From the NCBI RefSeq assembly GCF_914271485.1, contig NZ_CAJZAG010000005.1, positions 248,001 to 312,000 on the forward strand: 64,000 bases of DNA, written 5' to 3'. Made by a program: the position numbers and the translations under genes. Within the stretch, counting starts at the first letter, position 1, and every line of letters begins with the position of its first letter. Below the pieces are notes generated by a model that saw only the letters and a program-made list of their open reading frames with translations, did not search any database and was not told where the DNA came from. Below are positions 9,433 to 18,519 of this stretch, piece by piece. Source of the DNA: Cupriavidus pampae. Its GTDB lineage: Bacteria > Pseudomonadota > Gammaproteobacteria > Burkholderiales > Burkholderiaceae.

Positions 9433-11070
9433 ATGTCTTTAATTTTCCGCGGGGCCACTTTGAAAGAGACACTGCTTTCGGAACTGCTGCTGCAACGGCT
9501 CGAGCGTCCCGGCGGCGACGCGCTGGCGGGCAAGTCGAACGAGCATATGAATCGCCAGCTGTACGCGATCATTCGGGCGGAAATCCTTGCTGGTACTGTG
9601 CCTGCGGGTAGCAAGCTGCCCGCATCGCGCGCGCTTGCAAAAGATATCGGGATCTCTCGCAACACGGTGTTGTATGCGTACGAGCAACTGCTTGCCGAGG
9701 GATACGTCACGGCGTCGAGCGGAAGTGGCACCTTCGTGTCGCACACCATGCCCGACCATCGTGCATTGCACAACGGCAGTGCGCACAGTGGCACCACTGG
9801 TGTGCCCGCCCCGCAGTCGGCCACGCATCCACATGCGAACCGCTCCGCGTTGTCGCGGCGTGGCCAGCATCTGGTCTCGCATGCCAGCGCGTCGGATCGC
9901 CAGTGGGGCGCATTCGTCGCGGGCGTGCCCGACGTCTCACTGTTTCCGCATGGCGTGTGGTCGCGGTTGCTGAGCAAGCATTGGCGCAACCCCAGCCCGC
10001 AACTGCTCACGTATGCGCACCACGGCGGTCACGGCCCGCTCAAGCAGCAGTTGGCCGAACATCTGCGCGTGGTGCGTTCGGTGCGCTGCGAGCCGGACCA
10101 GATCATCGTGACCACCGGCATCCATCAGGCGGTCGATCTGATCGCGCGCCTGCTCGCGGACCCCGGCGATCGCGCCTGGATGGAGGACCCCGGCTACTGG
10201 GGCACACGCAGCCTGCTGCACAGCGCGGGCGTGGAACCGATCCCGGTGCCCGTCGATGAGGAAGGCATCGCGCCAGGGGCCGCGGCACTGCAGGACCCGC
10301 CCCGTTTTATCTTCGTCACGCCATCACACCAATATCCGCTCGGCATGATGATGAGCCTGTCGCGCCGGCGCATGCTGCTCGAGTACGCGCGGCAGCGCGG
10401 GGCGTGGATCATCGAGGACGACTACGACAGCGAGTTCCGTTTCGAAGGGCGCCCGGTGGCCTCGCTGCAGGGCCTCGACGAACACGACCGCGTGATCTAC
10501 ATGGGCACGTTCTCGAAAACGTTGTTTCCCGGCCTGCGCATGGGCTTCATGGTCCTGCCCAAGCCGCTCGCGCCGCACTTCGCACTCGCACTGTCCGAGC
10601 TCTATCGCGAAGGCCAGCTCGTGCAGCAGGCCGTGCTCGCGGACTTCATCGAGGAAGGCCACTACGCCACGCATATCCGCCGCATGCGCCAGCGTTATGC
10701 GCAACGGCAAGCGCTGCTGCGCGAGGCCATTGCCGCGCGCTTCGGCGCGGACTGGCCCACCTCCACGCACGAGGCTGGACTGCACATGGTGATGCATCTG
10801 CCGCCAGGCGCGGACGACCTAGGCATCAGCATGGCCGCGCGCACGCAGGGACTGTCGGCGCGACCACTATCGCGCTACTACACCGATGCCACGCACGCGC
10901 AGCAGGGGCTGCTGCTTGGCTATGCATGCGTGCCCGAAGCGGAAATCGCGCCTGCGTTCCGCAAGCTCGCGGAGGTCATCGAACCCGCGCTCGAGCATCT
11001 GGCGCGCACGCGCGAGCCGCGCCGGCCACTGGCGGCGCGTATCAGCGAGGAGGCGTGGAGCGGCGCGTAG
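9433..11070 (+). CDS. MocR/GabR-type transcriptional regulator (GntR HTH fused to aminotransferase fold)
   Basis: 545 residues. Residues about 40-105 form a GntR winged helix (AIIRAEILAGTVPAGSKLPA then ISRNTVLYAYEQL). The rest is a class I aminotransferase domain with PLP-binding Lys362 in TFSKTLFPGLRMG and the preceding IIEDDYDSEFRF. Such proteins bind PLP or its external aldimine with the effector amine and control amine catabolism or PLP synthesis genes. It diverges from the gabT/M20/dpp operon, so it most likely senses the substrate of that operon. An ATG at 9409 is in frame but lies inside the candidate operator, so 9433 is preferred. Confidence 0.9.
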   Translation: MSLIFRGATLKETLLSELLLQRLERPGGDALAGKSNEHMNRQLYAIIRAEILAGTVPAGSKLPASRALAKDIGISRNTVLYAYEQLLAEGYVTASSGSGTFVSHTMPDHRALHNGSAHSGTTGVPAPQSATHPHANRSALSRRGQHLVSHASASDRQWGAFVAGVPDVSLFPHGVWSRLLSKHWRNPSPQLLTYAHHGGHGPLKQQLAEHLRVVRSVRCEPDQIIVTTGIHQAVDLIARLLADPGDRAWMEDPGYWGTRSLLHSAGVEPIPVPVDEEGIAPGAAALQDPPRFIFVTPSHQYPLGMMMSLSRRRMLLEYARQRGAWIIEDDYDSEFRFEGRPVASLQGLDEHDRVIYMGTFSKTLFPGLRMGFMVLPKPLAPHFALALSELYREGQLVQQAVLADFIEEGHYATHIRRMRQRYAQRQALLREAIAARFGADWPTSTHEAGLHMVMHLPPGADDLGISMAARTQGLSARPLSRYYTDATHAQQGLLLGYACVPEAEIAPAFRKLAEVIEPALEHLARTREPRRPLAARISEEAWSGA

Positions 11071-11265
11071 TAGGAGAGCCGGCTTGCGCCAGCTTGATGT
11101 ATCCGCTCGGTATCGACGGGAACACATTGATGGGCTTCCGCTTACAGACGATGAATCGGCATTACGGCCGGTTAAATGCTGGGAAAATCAGGCCCAGTTC
11201 GCGGCATCCGGATAAGAAGCCATGGCTACGATGCGACCCTTGTCATCACTGCCAGACGAGCCCAG

Positions 11266-12123
11266 ATGCGCTTTGCCTTTGCCGGATTCGACCAGTGGCG
11301 TGGCGTCTTCGACGCCTTCATCGCCGAGAGCTGGGAACCCCTCGCGCTCTTTACCGTGCCAGTGGATCACCGGAGCGACTTTCACGATGAAGTCGTAGCG
11401 CGGGCAGGCCGGCACGGGATTCCAGTGCAGATGTCGCGCATCCGGGAGCAGGATCTGCGGGCACTGGGCGAGAAACAGTGCGACCTACTCGTCGTGGCGG
11501 GCTACACGTGGAAGATCCCGGACTGGACACCATATCTGCCACACGCCATCAATTTCCACCCGTCGCCGTTGCCAGAGGGACGCGGACCCTACCCCTTGTT
11601 TCGCGCAATCCTCGAAAACCGGCGTGAGTGGGGCGTGAGCTGCCATCGCATTGCGCCCGATTTCGACACGGGCGACATTCTTGCCGCGAACCCGCTGGCC
11701 CTCGCCCCCGACGAATGCCATGAAACGCTCCAACTGAAGCTGCAGATTGCGACACAGCGGCTCGCCAGCCGCGTGGCCACGAACTTCCATGCGCTGTGGA
11801 AGGCCAGACAGCCGCAGCAAGGCGGCAGCTACTGGCCGCGGATCACCGACGCGGAACGAACGCTGGATTTCTCGCGCCCGGTAGCCGAAATTCTGCGCGT
11901 GGCCCGGGCCTTGGGATGGCAGGAATGCATCGCGCCAGTGGGCCATGGCAAGTCGGTCTACGTACGCCGCGCGGCCGGGTGGGTAGAACCTCACGCGCAT
12001 GCACCTGGCAGCCTCGTCCATCAGTATCGGCGGGAGATCGTAGTGGCGGCGCAGGACGGATTTATCGCTTTGCTCGAATGGAATCCGATCTCCCCGCTCA
12101 CCCGGGCCGGGTTGGGCATGTAG
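11266..12123 (+). CDS. Formyltransferase-family protein (Fmt/ArnA N-terminal-like)
   Basis: 285-residue protein with the formyltransferase fold. The catalytic triad is visible: Asn96 and His98 in INFHPSPLP, and Asp134 in DFDTGDIL, with the normal His-to-Asp spacing of 36. A C-terminal Fmt-like domain follows (AERTLDFSRPVAEILRVARA). It should transfer a formyl group from 10-formyl-tetrahydrofolate to an amine. It differs from housekeeping Fmt (HPSPLP rather than HASLLP, and no deformylase neighbour), so the acceptor may be a sugar nucleotide or other small amine. Start at 11266 is where similarity-like sequence begins. The 195 bases upstream show nothing else. Confidence 0.8.
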   Translation: MRFAFAGFDQWRGVFDAFIAESWEPLALFTVPVDHRSDFHDEVVARAGRHGIPVQMSRIREQDLRALGEKQCDLLVVAGYTWKIPDWTPYLPHAINFHPSPLPEGRGPYPLFRAILENRREWGVSCHRIAPDFDTGDILAANPLALAPDECHETLQLKLQIATQRLASRVATNFHALWKARQPQQGGSYWPRITDAERTLDFSRPVAEILRVARALGWQECIAPVGHGKSVYVRRAAGWVEPHAHAPGSLVHQYRREIVVAAQDGFIALLEWNPISPLTRAGLGM

Positions 12124-12168
12124 AAAAATCAGGCACCCCTCTCCCGGAGACCACGAGCAAACCGTTCG

Positions 12169-13203
12169 TCAGAGCGCGCTGATGTTCTTGGCCTTCACGA
12201 CCGCGCTCCAGCGGTCGTAGTCCTTGTTCAGGCGTGCCTGCATCTGCTTGCCGTCCTGGTACGCGGCAATCGCGCCCGCGGTGACCAGCTTCTGCTGAAG
12301 CTCCTTGTCCGTCGTCACGATGTCGCGCGTCTCCGCGTTGAGGCGGTCGATCACGGCCTGCGGCGTGTCCAGCGGCGCGATCAGGCCGCCCCATGAATCG
12401 AAGTCGAAGTTCGCGAAGCCCTGCTCGGAAACCGTCTTGACGCCGGGCAGCAGCACCTTCGCGTTCGGCGAGCTCAGCGCGATGGCCTTGAGCTTGCCCG
12501 CGCGGATATGCGGCAGCGCGGCCACCACGTCGGCGAACATGACGCCGATCTGGCCACCGAGCAGATCCGACACCGCCGGCGCGCTGCCCTTGTACGGCAC
12601 GTGCTGCATATCGAATCCGCCGAGATCCTTCAGTTGCTCCATCGCCAGATGACCGAAGCTGCCGGTGCCGGAGCTCGTGTAGTTCAGCGGCGTCTTGCTG
12701 GTCTTGGCAAAGCGGATCAGCTCCGGCAGCGACTGCACATCAGGCACCACCGCAGGGTTGATCACGATCGCCATCGGCAGCACGTAGACCGTGGCCACGG
12801 ACAGGAAGTCCTTCTTCACGTCGTACGCGTTGTTCTTGTACATCAGCGGTGCCAGCAGCGCGGGCATGCCGAACATCGACAGGTTGTAGCCATCGGCCGG
12901 GCTCTTGATAAAGCCCGCGGTGCCGATCGAACCCGACGCACCGGGCTTGTTCTCGATGACCACCTGCTGACCAAGGCGCTCCGACAGTTTCTGCGCGAGG
13001 ATACGCGCCGCGGTATCGGTGGGACCGCCCGCGGGAAATGCCACCACCATCTTGATGTACTTGTCGGGCCAGCCGGCCTTGGCAAACGCGCCGGGCATCA
13101 GCGTCGCGAGCGATGCGGCGGCACCGGCCTTGAGCCACTGACGGCGGCCGTGCTGGTGGTCGTTCATCGCGTGCGGGTGCTCATTGGTGGTGATGGTCTT
13201 CAT
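12169..13203 (-). CDS. Bug/TctC-type tripartite tricarboxylate transporter substrate-binding protein
   Basis: 344-residue periplasmic binding protein of the large betaproteobacterial Bug family. A twin-arginine-like leader (GRRQWLKAGAAASLATLMPG) is followed by the family opening IKMVVAFPAGGPTDTAARI, then NKPGASGSIGTAG and VPYKGSAPAVSDLLGGQ. It sits directly downstream of a class III CoA-transferase gene on the same strand with a divergent LysR gene, a standard Bug arrangement for organic acid use. No TctA/TctB membrane genes are nearby, as is common for Bug proteins. Confidence 0.92.
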   Translation of the reverse strand: MKTITTNEHPHAMNDHQHGRRQWLKAGAAASLATLMPGAFAKAGWPDKYIKMVVAFPAGGPTDTAARILAQKLSERLGQQVVIENKPGASGSIGTAGFIKSPADGYNLSMFGMPALLAPLMYKNNAYDVKKDFLSVATVYVLPMAIVINPAVVPDVQSLPELIRFAKTSKTPLNYTSSGTGSFGHLAMEQLKDLGGFDMQHVPYKGSAPAVSDLLGGQIGVMFADVVAALPHIRAGKLKAIALSSPNAKVLLPGVKTVSEQGFANFDFDSWGGLIAPLDTPQAVIDRLNAETRDIVTTDKELQQKLVTAGAIAAYQDGKQMQARLNKDYDRWSAVVKAKNISAL

Positions 13204-13254
13204 GCTGTCTTGTCTCCGTGAATCAATCGTCGTTCTGTTCTGTGGCGCGGCGCG

Positions 13255-14478
13255 TCAGATGACGCCGTCCGCGCGCAGCGCCGCGATGGCGTCGTCGTCG
13301 AGCTGCAGCAGCTCGCGGAATACTTCGCGCGTGTGCTCGCCCATATGCGGCGGTGGCATGCGCACCGGCATGCGTTCACCATCCATCGCATACGGCGGTG
13401 CCAGCACAGCCTGCGCGCCCGCCTCGCTGTCCTCGAAGCGATGCAGCAGCCCTGCCTGCGCGGTGCGTTCGGACTGCAACGCCTCGAGCATGCCAAGCAC
13501 CTCGCCGCATGGGATCTGCGCGGCATTGAGCCGTGCCAGCAGATCCGCTCGCGTGAAGCGGCGCAATACCTCGCGCAGCTCGGGCAGCAGCACGTCGCGA
13601 TGGGTCGCGCGTGCGGTGTTGGTGGCGAAGCGTTCGTCCTCGGCCCATTCGGGACGGCAGATCACCTCGCGGCAGAAACGCTGAAACTGGCCGTTGTTGC
13701 CCACCGTGATCACGAGCGGACCATCGGCGGCGTCGAACACGCCATAGGGCACGATCGACGGATGCGCATTGCCGAACTTGGGCTGCTCGGCGTTGCGCAG
13801 CATCGCTTCCATGCCGTAGTAGGATGGAATCATCAGCCCGCAGTCGTAGAGCGCCATCTGCACGTGGCGGCCCCGGCCGGTGGTGTGCCGCGCGAACAGC
13901 GCGGCGAGGATCGCCTGCGCCGAGAACATGCCCGTGAACATATCCACTGCGGCTATACCGAATTTCAGTGGGCCCTGGCCTGCTTCGCCATTGGTGGCCA
14001 TCACGCCGGCCTCGCCCTGCACGACGAGGTCGTAGCCGGGACGTTCAGCTTCGGGAGAAGAACGCGAGTAACCCGAGATCGAGCAGTAGACGATGCGCGG
14101 ATTGATCTCGCTGAGCTGTTCATAGCCCAGGCCGAGTTTCTCGGCACCGCCCACCTTGAAGTTCTGGATCACGACGTCGCTCTGCGCCACGAGCTTGCGC
14201 ACCAGTGCGACGCCCTGCTCGCTCTGCAGATCCAGCGTGACCGAGCGCTTGTTGCGGTTGGCGCTATTGAAGTAGGACGTATTGCGCGTGCCGATACGGA
14301 TGCCCCAGTCGCGCGTATCGTCGCCGCGCGCGGGGTGCTCCACCTTGATCACGTCCGCGCCAAGGTCCGCCAGCGCCATCGCGCACATCGGTCCCGCGAG
14401 CACGCGCGAGAGGTCTAGCACGCGTACGCCTGCCAGCGGCAGGGGTGCCGCGGATTGTTCGTTGTCTTGCGAATGCAT
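13255..14478 (-). CDS. Class III CoA-transferase (CaiB/BaiF/Frc family)
   Basis: 407 residues, normal for the family. N-terminal VLDLSRVLAGPMCAMALADLG is the typical opening, followed by DVIKVEHPARGDDTRDWG. The catalytic Asp lies in AAVDMFTGMFSAQAI near residue 180. It should move CoA from a donor thioester to a carboxylic acid in the cytoplasm. Upstream partner of the Bug binding-protein gene, and divergent from a LysR gene at 14608 that probably controls both. The acid involved cannot be told from sequence. Confidence 0.9.
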   Translation of the reverse strand: MHSQDNEQSAAPLPLAGVRVLDLSRVLAGPMCAMALADLGADVIKVEHPARGDDTRDWGIRIGTRNTSYFNSANRNKRSVTLDLQSEQGVALVRKLVAQSDVVIQNFKVGGAEKLGLGYEQLSEINPRIVYCSISGYSRSSPEAERPGYDLVVQGEAGVMATNGEAGQGPLKFGIAAVDMFTGMFSAQAILAALFARHTTGRGRHVQMALYDCGLMIPSYYGMEAMLRNAEQPKFGNAHPSIVPYGVFDAADGPLVITVGNNGQFQRFCREVICRPEWAEDERFATNTARATHRDVLLPELREVLRRFTRADLLARLNAAQIPCGEVLGMLEALQSERTAQAGLLHRFEDSEAGAQAVLAPPYAMDGERMPVRMPPPHMGEHTREVFRELLQLDDDAIAALRADGVI

Positions 14479-14607
14479 TCAGTTGTCTCCCGAACCCACG
14501 CGGATCCAGGCGGTCCGGTTGTCTTGTTCAGTAGCGATTGTGTATATGTTCTTTATGTTTGACAATTGCTACGGAAATTCACCATATACGACAACTTCAG
14601 GTTGACA
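14479..14607. promoter_or_regulatory. Divergent promoter region with imperfect inverted repeat (LysR type)
   Basis: The 129-base gap between the CoA-transferase start and the LysR start is AT-richer than its flanks. TTGTGTATATG at 14538 and CATATACGACAA at 14583 are near-complementary arms, differing by one inserted base. Their placement suits LysR recognition and activation sites. Function is inferred from position and symmetry only. Confidence 0.4.
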
Positions 14608-15504
14608 ATGGACCAGACTGCCCTGTCTCTGCTCGTTGACATCATCGATGCCGGCAACCTGAGCCGCGCCGCGAACCAGCTCGGGATGAGCCGGGCCAAC
14701 GTGAGCAAGCGGCTCAACCAGTTCGAGCGGCAGCTCGGGGCGGAACTGCTCCGGCGCAGTACGCGGCAACTGGAGCCGACCGAACTCGGCTGGCAGCTCT
14801 ACGAGCATGGGCGAGCCATCCGCCATCAGCTGATGGCGGCGCAGGAATCAGTGCAGAGCCTGGGCAAGCGGCTCAGCGGCACGGTGCGGCTGAGCGTGCC
14901 GAGCGGCTTCGGGCAGCACACGATGTCCGCGTGGTTCATGGAATTCATGGCGATGTATCCAGCCATCACGCTGAATGTGATCTTCGACAACGATATCGAG
15001 GATCTGATCAAGGGCGCGGTGGACTTCTCGGTGCGGGTCATGGGCGAGACGCCGACGCACGCGGTGGCCTACACCCTCGGCGATGTGGAGTACGTGGCCT
15101 GCGCCACACCTGGCCTGGCGCGCGAGGCCGGCATGCCGCAGACGCTCGATCAGTTCGGCGATCTGCCGTTGATCACCTCCGAACTCACGGGCCAGAAGCT
15201 GTTGGCGGCCGGACGGCTCGGTACCGCGAGCGGGCAGTTGCAGATTCATCCGCGCCTGATGTCGGCCAACTTCTTCTTCCTGCGCGACGCTATCCTGCAG
15301 GGGCTGGGCGTGGGACTGCTGCCCCGATACATGGTGGCGCGCGATATCGAGGCGGGCACGCTGGTGCGCTTGCCATTGCCGCCTGCCGATCTTGCGTTCC
15401 TGCGGACAACAATGTATCTGCTGTACCTGCCGACGCGCTACCAGACGCGCGCCGTGGCCACCCTGATTGCCTTCCTGCGGGAGAAGACGGCATCGGTCAA
15501 TTAG
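14608..15504 (+). CDS. LysR-family transcriptional regulator
   Basis: 298 residues. The N-terminal winged helix-turn-helix reads FVDII-like then NLSRAANQLGMSRANVSKRL (residues about 15-35). It is followed by a linker helix and an effector domain beginning GTVRLSVPSGFGQH. The start at 14608 gives the standard LysR N-terminus (MDQTALSLLVDII). Divergent from the CoA-transferase/Bug genes, so it probably activates them in response to their substrate or its CoA ester. Confidence 0.9.
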   Translation: MDQTALSLLVDIIDAGNLSRAANQLGMSRANVSKRLNQFERQLGAELLRRSTRQLEPTELGWQLYEHGRAIRHQLMAAQESVQSLGKRLSGTVRLSVPSGFGQHTMSAWFMEFMAMYPAITLNVIFDNDIEDLIKGAVDFSVRVMGETPTHAVAYTLGDVEYVACATPGLAREAGMPQTLDQFGDLPLITSELTGQKLLAAGRLGTASGQLQIHPRLMSANFFFLRDAILQGLGVGLLPRYMVARDIEAGTLVRLPLPPADLAFLRTTMYLLYLPTRYQTRAVATLIAFLREKTASVN

Positions 15505-15564
15505 CCGATCCTGTGCCGCAAGATCACGCGATATAGTTACCGCAAGCGTTTTCCCCAGGTTCCG

Positions 15565-17052
15565 ATGACCGACCAGACAGCCAGCAGCCGTTCCCAGCTT
15601 CGTGTGTTCGATGTGGTGAAAGCGCTCGCATTTGTCGGCGACCTGAGTATGGGCCAGCCGACCAACTATTCGCTCCGCACCGCGTGGCTGGCCACGCGTC
15701 TGGCACAGGCGGCGCAACTCGATGCCGCGGCGTGCCATACGGCCTGCGAGACAGCCTTGCTGCGATGGGCGGGCTGCACGGCCAATGCTGGCGGCTTTGC
15801 CGAAGTGTTCGGGGACGATATCGCGACCCGTGCGGCGATGCTCGACGGGCGCACCATCGATTGGCTCAAGCCCATGGAGCAGGCAGGCGGCGCTGGTGTC
15901 GTGCTGCAGCCGCTGGCGCAAATCCACTGCGAGGTGTCGGCGGAAGTGGGTCGCATGCTGGGTCTGGCGCCCGCGACGGAAACGGCGTTGCGCCATATTT
16001 TCGAGGCGTGGGACGGCAGTGGGCAGCCTGCACACCTTCAGGGCGATGCCGTGCCAATGGCGGTATGTGTGGTCTCGCTGGCCGGGGATCTTGAAGTCCT
16101 GAGCCGCACGCATGGGACCGAACTTGCGCTCGCTTTGATCGGTCGATACGCCGGCCATCGCTATCCGGCGTGGCTTGCCTCGGTCGCCACGACTCACGCG
16201 GCGGAGTGGCTCGCGGAGCTGGAGGCCAGTTCACCTGCCACGCTCGACACTGCCCTGGCGACGCCGCCAATGCAGCGCACCACTTCCGCAGAGTTGATTG
16301 CCGATGTCATCGACCTCAAGTTGCCGTGGATGATGGGCTTCTCGCGCGCCGTCGCGGCCACGGCGGCTGGCGCTTTGGCGCGCCTCACCTCCGACAAATC
16401 GGCGCACGCGCGCATCTACCGTGCAGGATTGATCCACGGGCTGGGCCGGGCCGCTGTGCCCAATCAGATCTGGAACATGACGACGCCATTGCCGGAAAGC
16501 GCATGGGAACGGCTTCGCCTGGTCCCGTACTGGACCGCGCGCGCCGCGCAATGGCAGGGGCCGCTCGGTGAAGCGGCCGAGCTCGCCTCGTTTGCGTATG
16601 AGCGAGTGGACGGCTCCGGCTATTTTCGCGGAGCCCGCGATCAGGCCCTGTCGGTCGAGGCACGCGTGCTTGCCGCGGCGGTGGCCTGGGTCGCGATGCG
16701 CGCGCGGCGCCCGTGGCGTGCTGCCCTATCCGAGGACACCGCGATCAAGGCAATACGAGATGAGGTTGCGGCCGGCCGCCTGTGCGGCGAGGCGGTCGAG
16801 GCGTTGTTGTCCGATGGCATCGGCGGCGCCCAACGATTGCCGCAAACCCGTGATCATGGCGCCCGCCTGTCGCCGCGCGAAGTCGATGTCCTCCGCGCGG
16901 TGTCGCGTGGCGCGACCAACAAGGAAACTGCGCGCGAACTCGAGCTCAGCCCCAGCACCGTGGCCACGCACCTCGAGAGCGTGTTTCGCAAGCTTGGATG
17001 CACCACGCGCGCAGCCGCCACGCTCAAGGCGTCGGCGCTGGGACTGCTTTGA
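15565..17052 (+). CDS. HD-GYP-like domain protein with C-terminal LuxR helix-turn-helix
   Basis: 495 residues. The body carries two HD-GYP-like halves with partly degenerate motifs (FEAWDGSGQP near 150, IHGLGRAAVPNQIWN near 290, YERVDGSGYFRG near 350). The last about 65 residues are a LuxR/NarL HTH (LSPREVDVLRAVSRGATNKE and SPSTVATHLESVFRKLG). The HD part could be a phosphohydrolase or a ligand sensor; loss of several metal-ligand His/Asp pairs makes sensing more likely. The PLP decarboxylase gene begins 12 bases after its stop, so the pair is probably one operon. Not a classic two-component regulator, as there is no receiver domain. Confidence 0.8.
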   Translation: MTDQTASSRSQLRVFDVVKALAFVGDLSMGQPTNYSLRTAWLATRLAQAAQLDAAACHTACETALLRWAGCTANAGGFAEVFGDDIATRAAMLDGRTIDWLKPMEQAGGAGVVLQPLAQIHCEVSAEVGRMLGLAPATETALRHIFEAWDGSGQPAHLQGDAVPMAVCVVSLAGDLEVLSRTHGTELALALIGRYAGHRYPAWLASVATTHAAEWLAELEASSPATLDTALATPPMQRTTSAELIADVIDLKLPWMMGFSRAVAATAAGALARLTSDKSAHARIYRAGLIHGLGRAAVPNQIWNMTTPLPESAWERLRLVPYWTARAAQWQGPLGEAAELASFAYERVDGSGYFRGARDQALSVEARVLAAAVAWVAMRARRPWRAALSEDTAIKAIRDEVAAGRLCGEAVEALLSDGIGGAQRLPQTRDHGARLSPREVDVLRAVSRGATNKETARELELSPSTVATHLESVFRKLGCTTRAAATLKASALGLL

Positions 17053-17063
17053 CGGAAGCCACC

Positions 17064-18437
17064 ATGAAAGACGTTTCGACACAGACCGTTCTGCAAGAGG
17101 CCTCCGCGCGCGCGATCGCGTACCTGCAATCGGTGCGCGAGCGCCCGATCGCGGCTTCGTCCGCTGCAGTGCGACGGCTCGATGAACTGAACCACCCACT
17201 ACCGCCACAGGGCCTCGATGCCGTCGAAGTCCTGCGTCGCCTCGACGAGATCGGCTCGCCCGCGACGGTTGCCACGGCAGGCGGACGTTATTTCGGGCTG
17301 GTGATCGGCGGCGCCCTGCCCGCCACGGTGGCCGCGAACTGGCTGGCCACCGCGTGGGATCAGAACGCGTGCTTCCGCTGGACCTCGCCGATCGCGGCGA
17401 CGCTGGAGGACGTGTCGCTGCAATGGCTCGGCGAGTTGTTTGGACTCCCACAAGACATCGGCGGCGCCTTTGTCAGTGGCGCCTCGATGGCCACCTTCAG
17501 CGCGCTGGCTGCCGCGCGCCACGCGCTGCTGGCACGTCAGGGCTGGGATGTGGAAGCCAAGGGCCTGTATGGCGCGCCCGAAATCCGGGTCGTGGTCAGC
17601 GACGAAGTTCACGTGACGGTGCTCAAGGCGCTATCGCTGCTTGGCCTCGGACGTGACCGCGTGCTGCGAGTACCGACCGATGGGCGTGGACGACTACGGG
17701 CGGAATGCCTGCCGGTGCTCGATGAGCGCACCATCGTATGCATTCAGGCCGGCAATGTGAACACCGGTGACTTCGATCCGGCGGCGGAAGTCTGTCGGCT
17801 TGCCACAGCGGCCGGCGCATGGGTTCACGTCGACGGGGCGTTTGGGCTCTGGGCACTCGCCAACCGCGATTTCGATACGCTCACCAACGGCCTCACCGAA
17901 GCCGACTCCTGGGCGACGGATGGCCATAAATGGCTCAATGTCCCTTACGACAACGGCGTGGTGCTGGTTCGGCATGCGGCGCACCTGAAGGCCGCGATGT
18001 CGGCGAGTGCGGCATACCTTGCGGAAGGCATTGAAACCGAGCGCCATCCATCGCACTACACCCCGGAATCGTCGCGACGGGCACGCGGCGTGGAGATATG
18101 GGCGGCGTTACTGCATCTCGGCAGTGATGGCATCGCCGATCTCGTGGCCAGATTTTGCCGTTTTGCCCGGTTGTTCGCGGAAGGCCTGTCGAGACACGGT
18201 TACGAGGTACTCAATGATGTCGTGCTCAATCAGGTGCTCGTATCCTTTGGATCGGCGGAAGCCACGCGCGCCGTGATCGACGCCTTGCAGGCCGAGGGGG
18301 TCTGCTGGTGTGGCGGAACGGAATGGCAGGGTCGCCCGGCCATGCGCATCAGCGTGGCAAACTGGGCCACCACGGAGGCTGACGTCGAACTCAGCATGCA
18401 GGCAATCGTGCGCGCCGCTAGCGCCGGGACTGCCTGA
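17064..18437 (+). CDS. Pyridoxal-phosphate-dependent decarboxylase (group II, aromatic-L-amino-acid/diaminobutyrate type)
   Basis: 457 residues of the fold-type I group II decarboxylase family. PLP-binding Lys289 is in DGHKWLNVPYDNGV. Cofactor-contact blocks are visible: FVSGASMATFSALAAAR near residue 140, and VHVDGAFGLWA near residue 255 with the PLP-pairing Asp. It should decarboxylate an amino acid, or act as an aldehyde synthase-like relative. Start at 17064 follows the upstream regulator stop by 12 bases. Substrate class is not resolved by the motifs. Confidence 0.88.
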   Translation: MKDVSTQTVLQEASARAIAYLQSVRERPIAASSAAVRRLDELNHPLPPQGLDAVEVLRRLDEIGSPATVATAGGRYFGLVIGGALPATVAANWLATAWDQNACFRWTSPIAATLEDVSLQWLGELFGLPQDIGGAFVSGASMATFSALAAARHALLARQGWDVEAKGLYGAPEIRVVVSDEVHVTVLKALSLLGLGRDRVLRVPTDGRGRLRAECLPVLDERTIVCIQAGNVNTGDFDPAAEVCRLATAAGAWVHVDGAFGLWALANRDFDTLTNGLTEADSWATDGHKWLNVPYDNGVVLVRHAAHLKAAMSASAAYLAEGIETERHPSHYTPESSRRARGVEIWAALLHLGSDGIADLVARFCRFARLFAEGLSRHGYEVLNDVVLNQVLVSFGSAEATRAVIDALQAEGVCWCGGTEWQGRPAMRISVANWATTEADVELSMQAIVRAASAGTA

Positions 18438-18484
18438 GTCAGGGGCGTTGCAGAACGCCGATAGTTTATTTACTCACCCACCCA

Positions 18485-18498
18485 ACCAACTAGTTGGT
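18485..18498. promoter_or_regulatory. Perfect 14-bp palindrome upstream of exported OB-fold protein gene
   Basis: ACCAACTAGTTGGT is a perfect palindrome 22 bases before the start at 18520, in the 82-base gap after the decarboxylase gene. The form and size resemble TetR-family operators, yet no TetR gene is present in this window. Position suggests it controls the three-gene redox cluster downstream. Inference from symmetry and location. Confidence 0.5.
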
Positions 18499-18519
18499 AG
18501 CTTTCAAAGGAAGTTCAAC

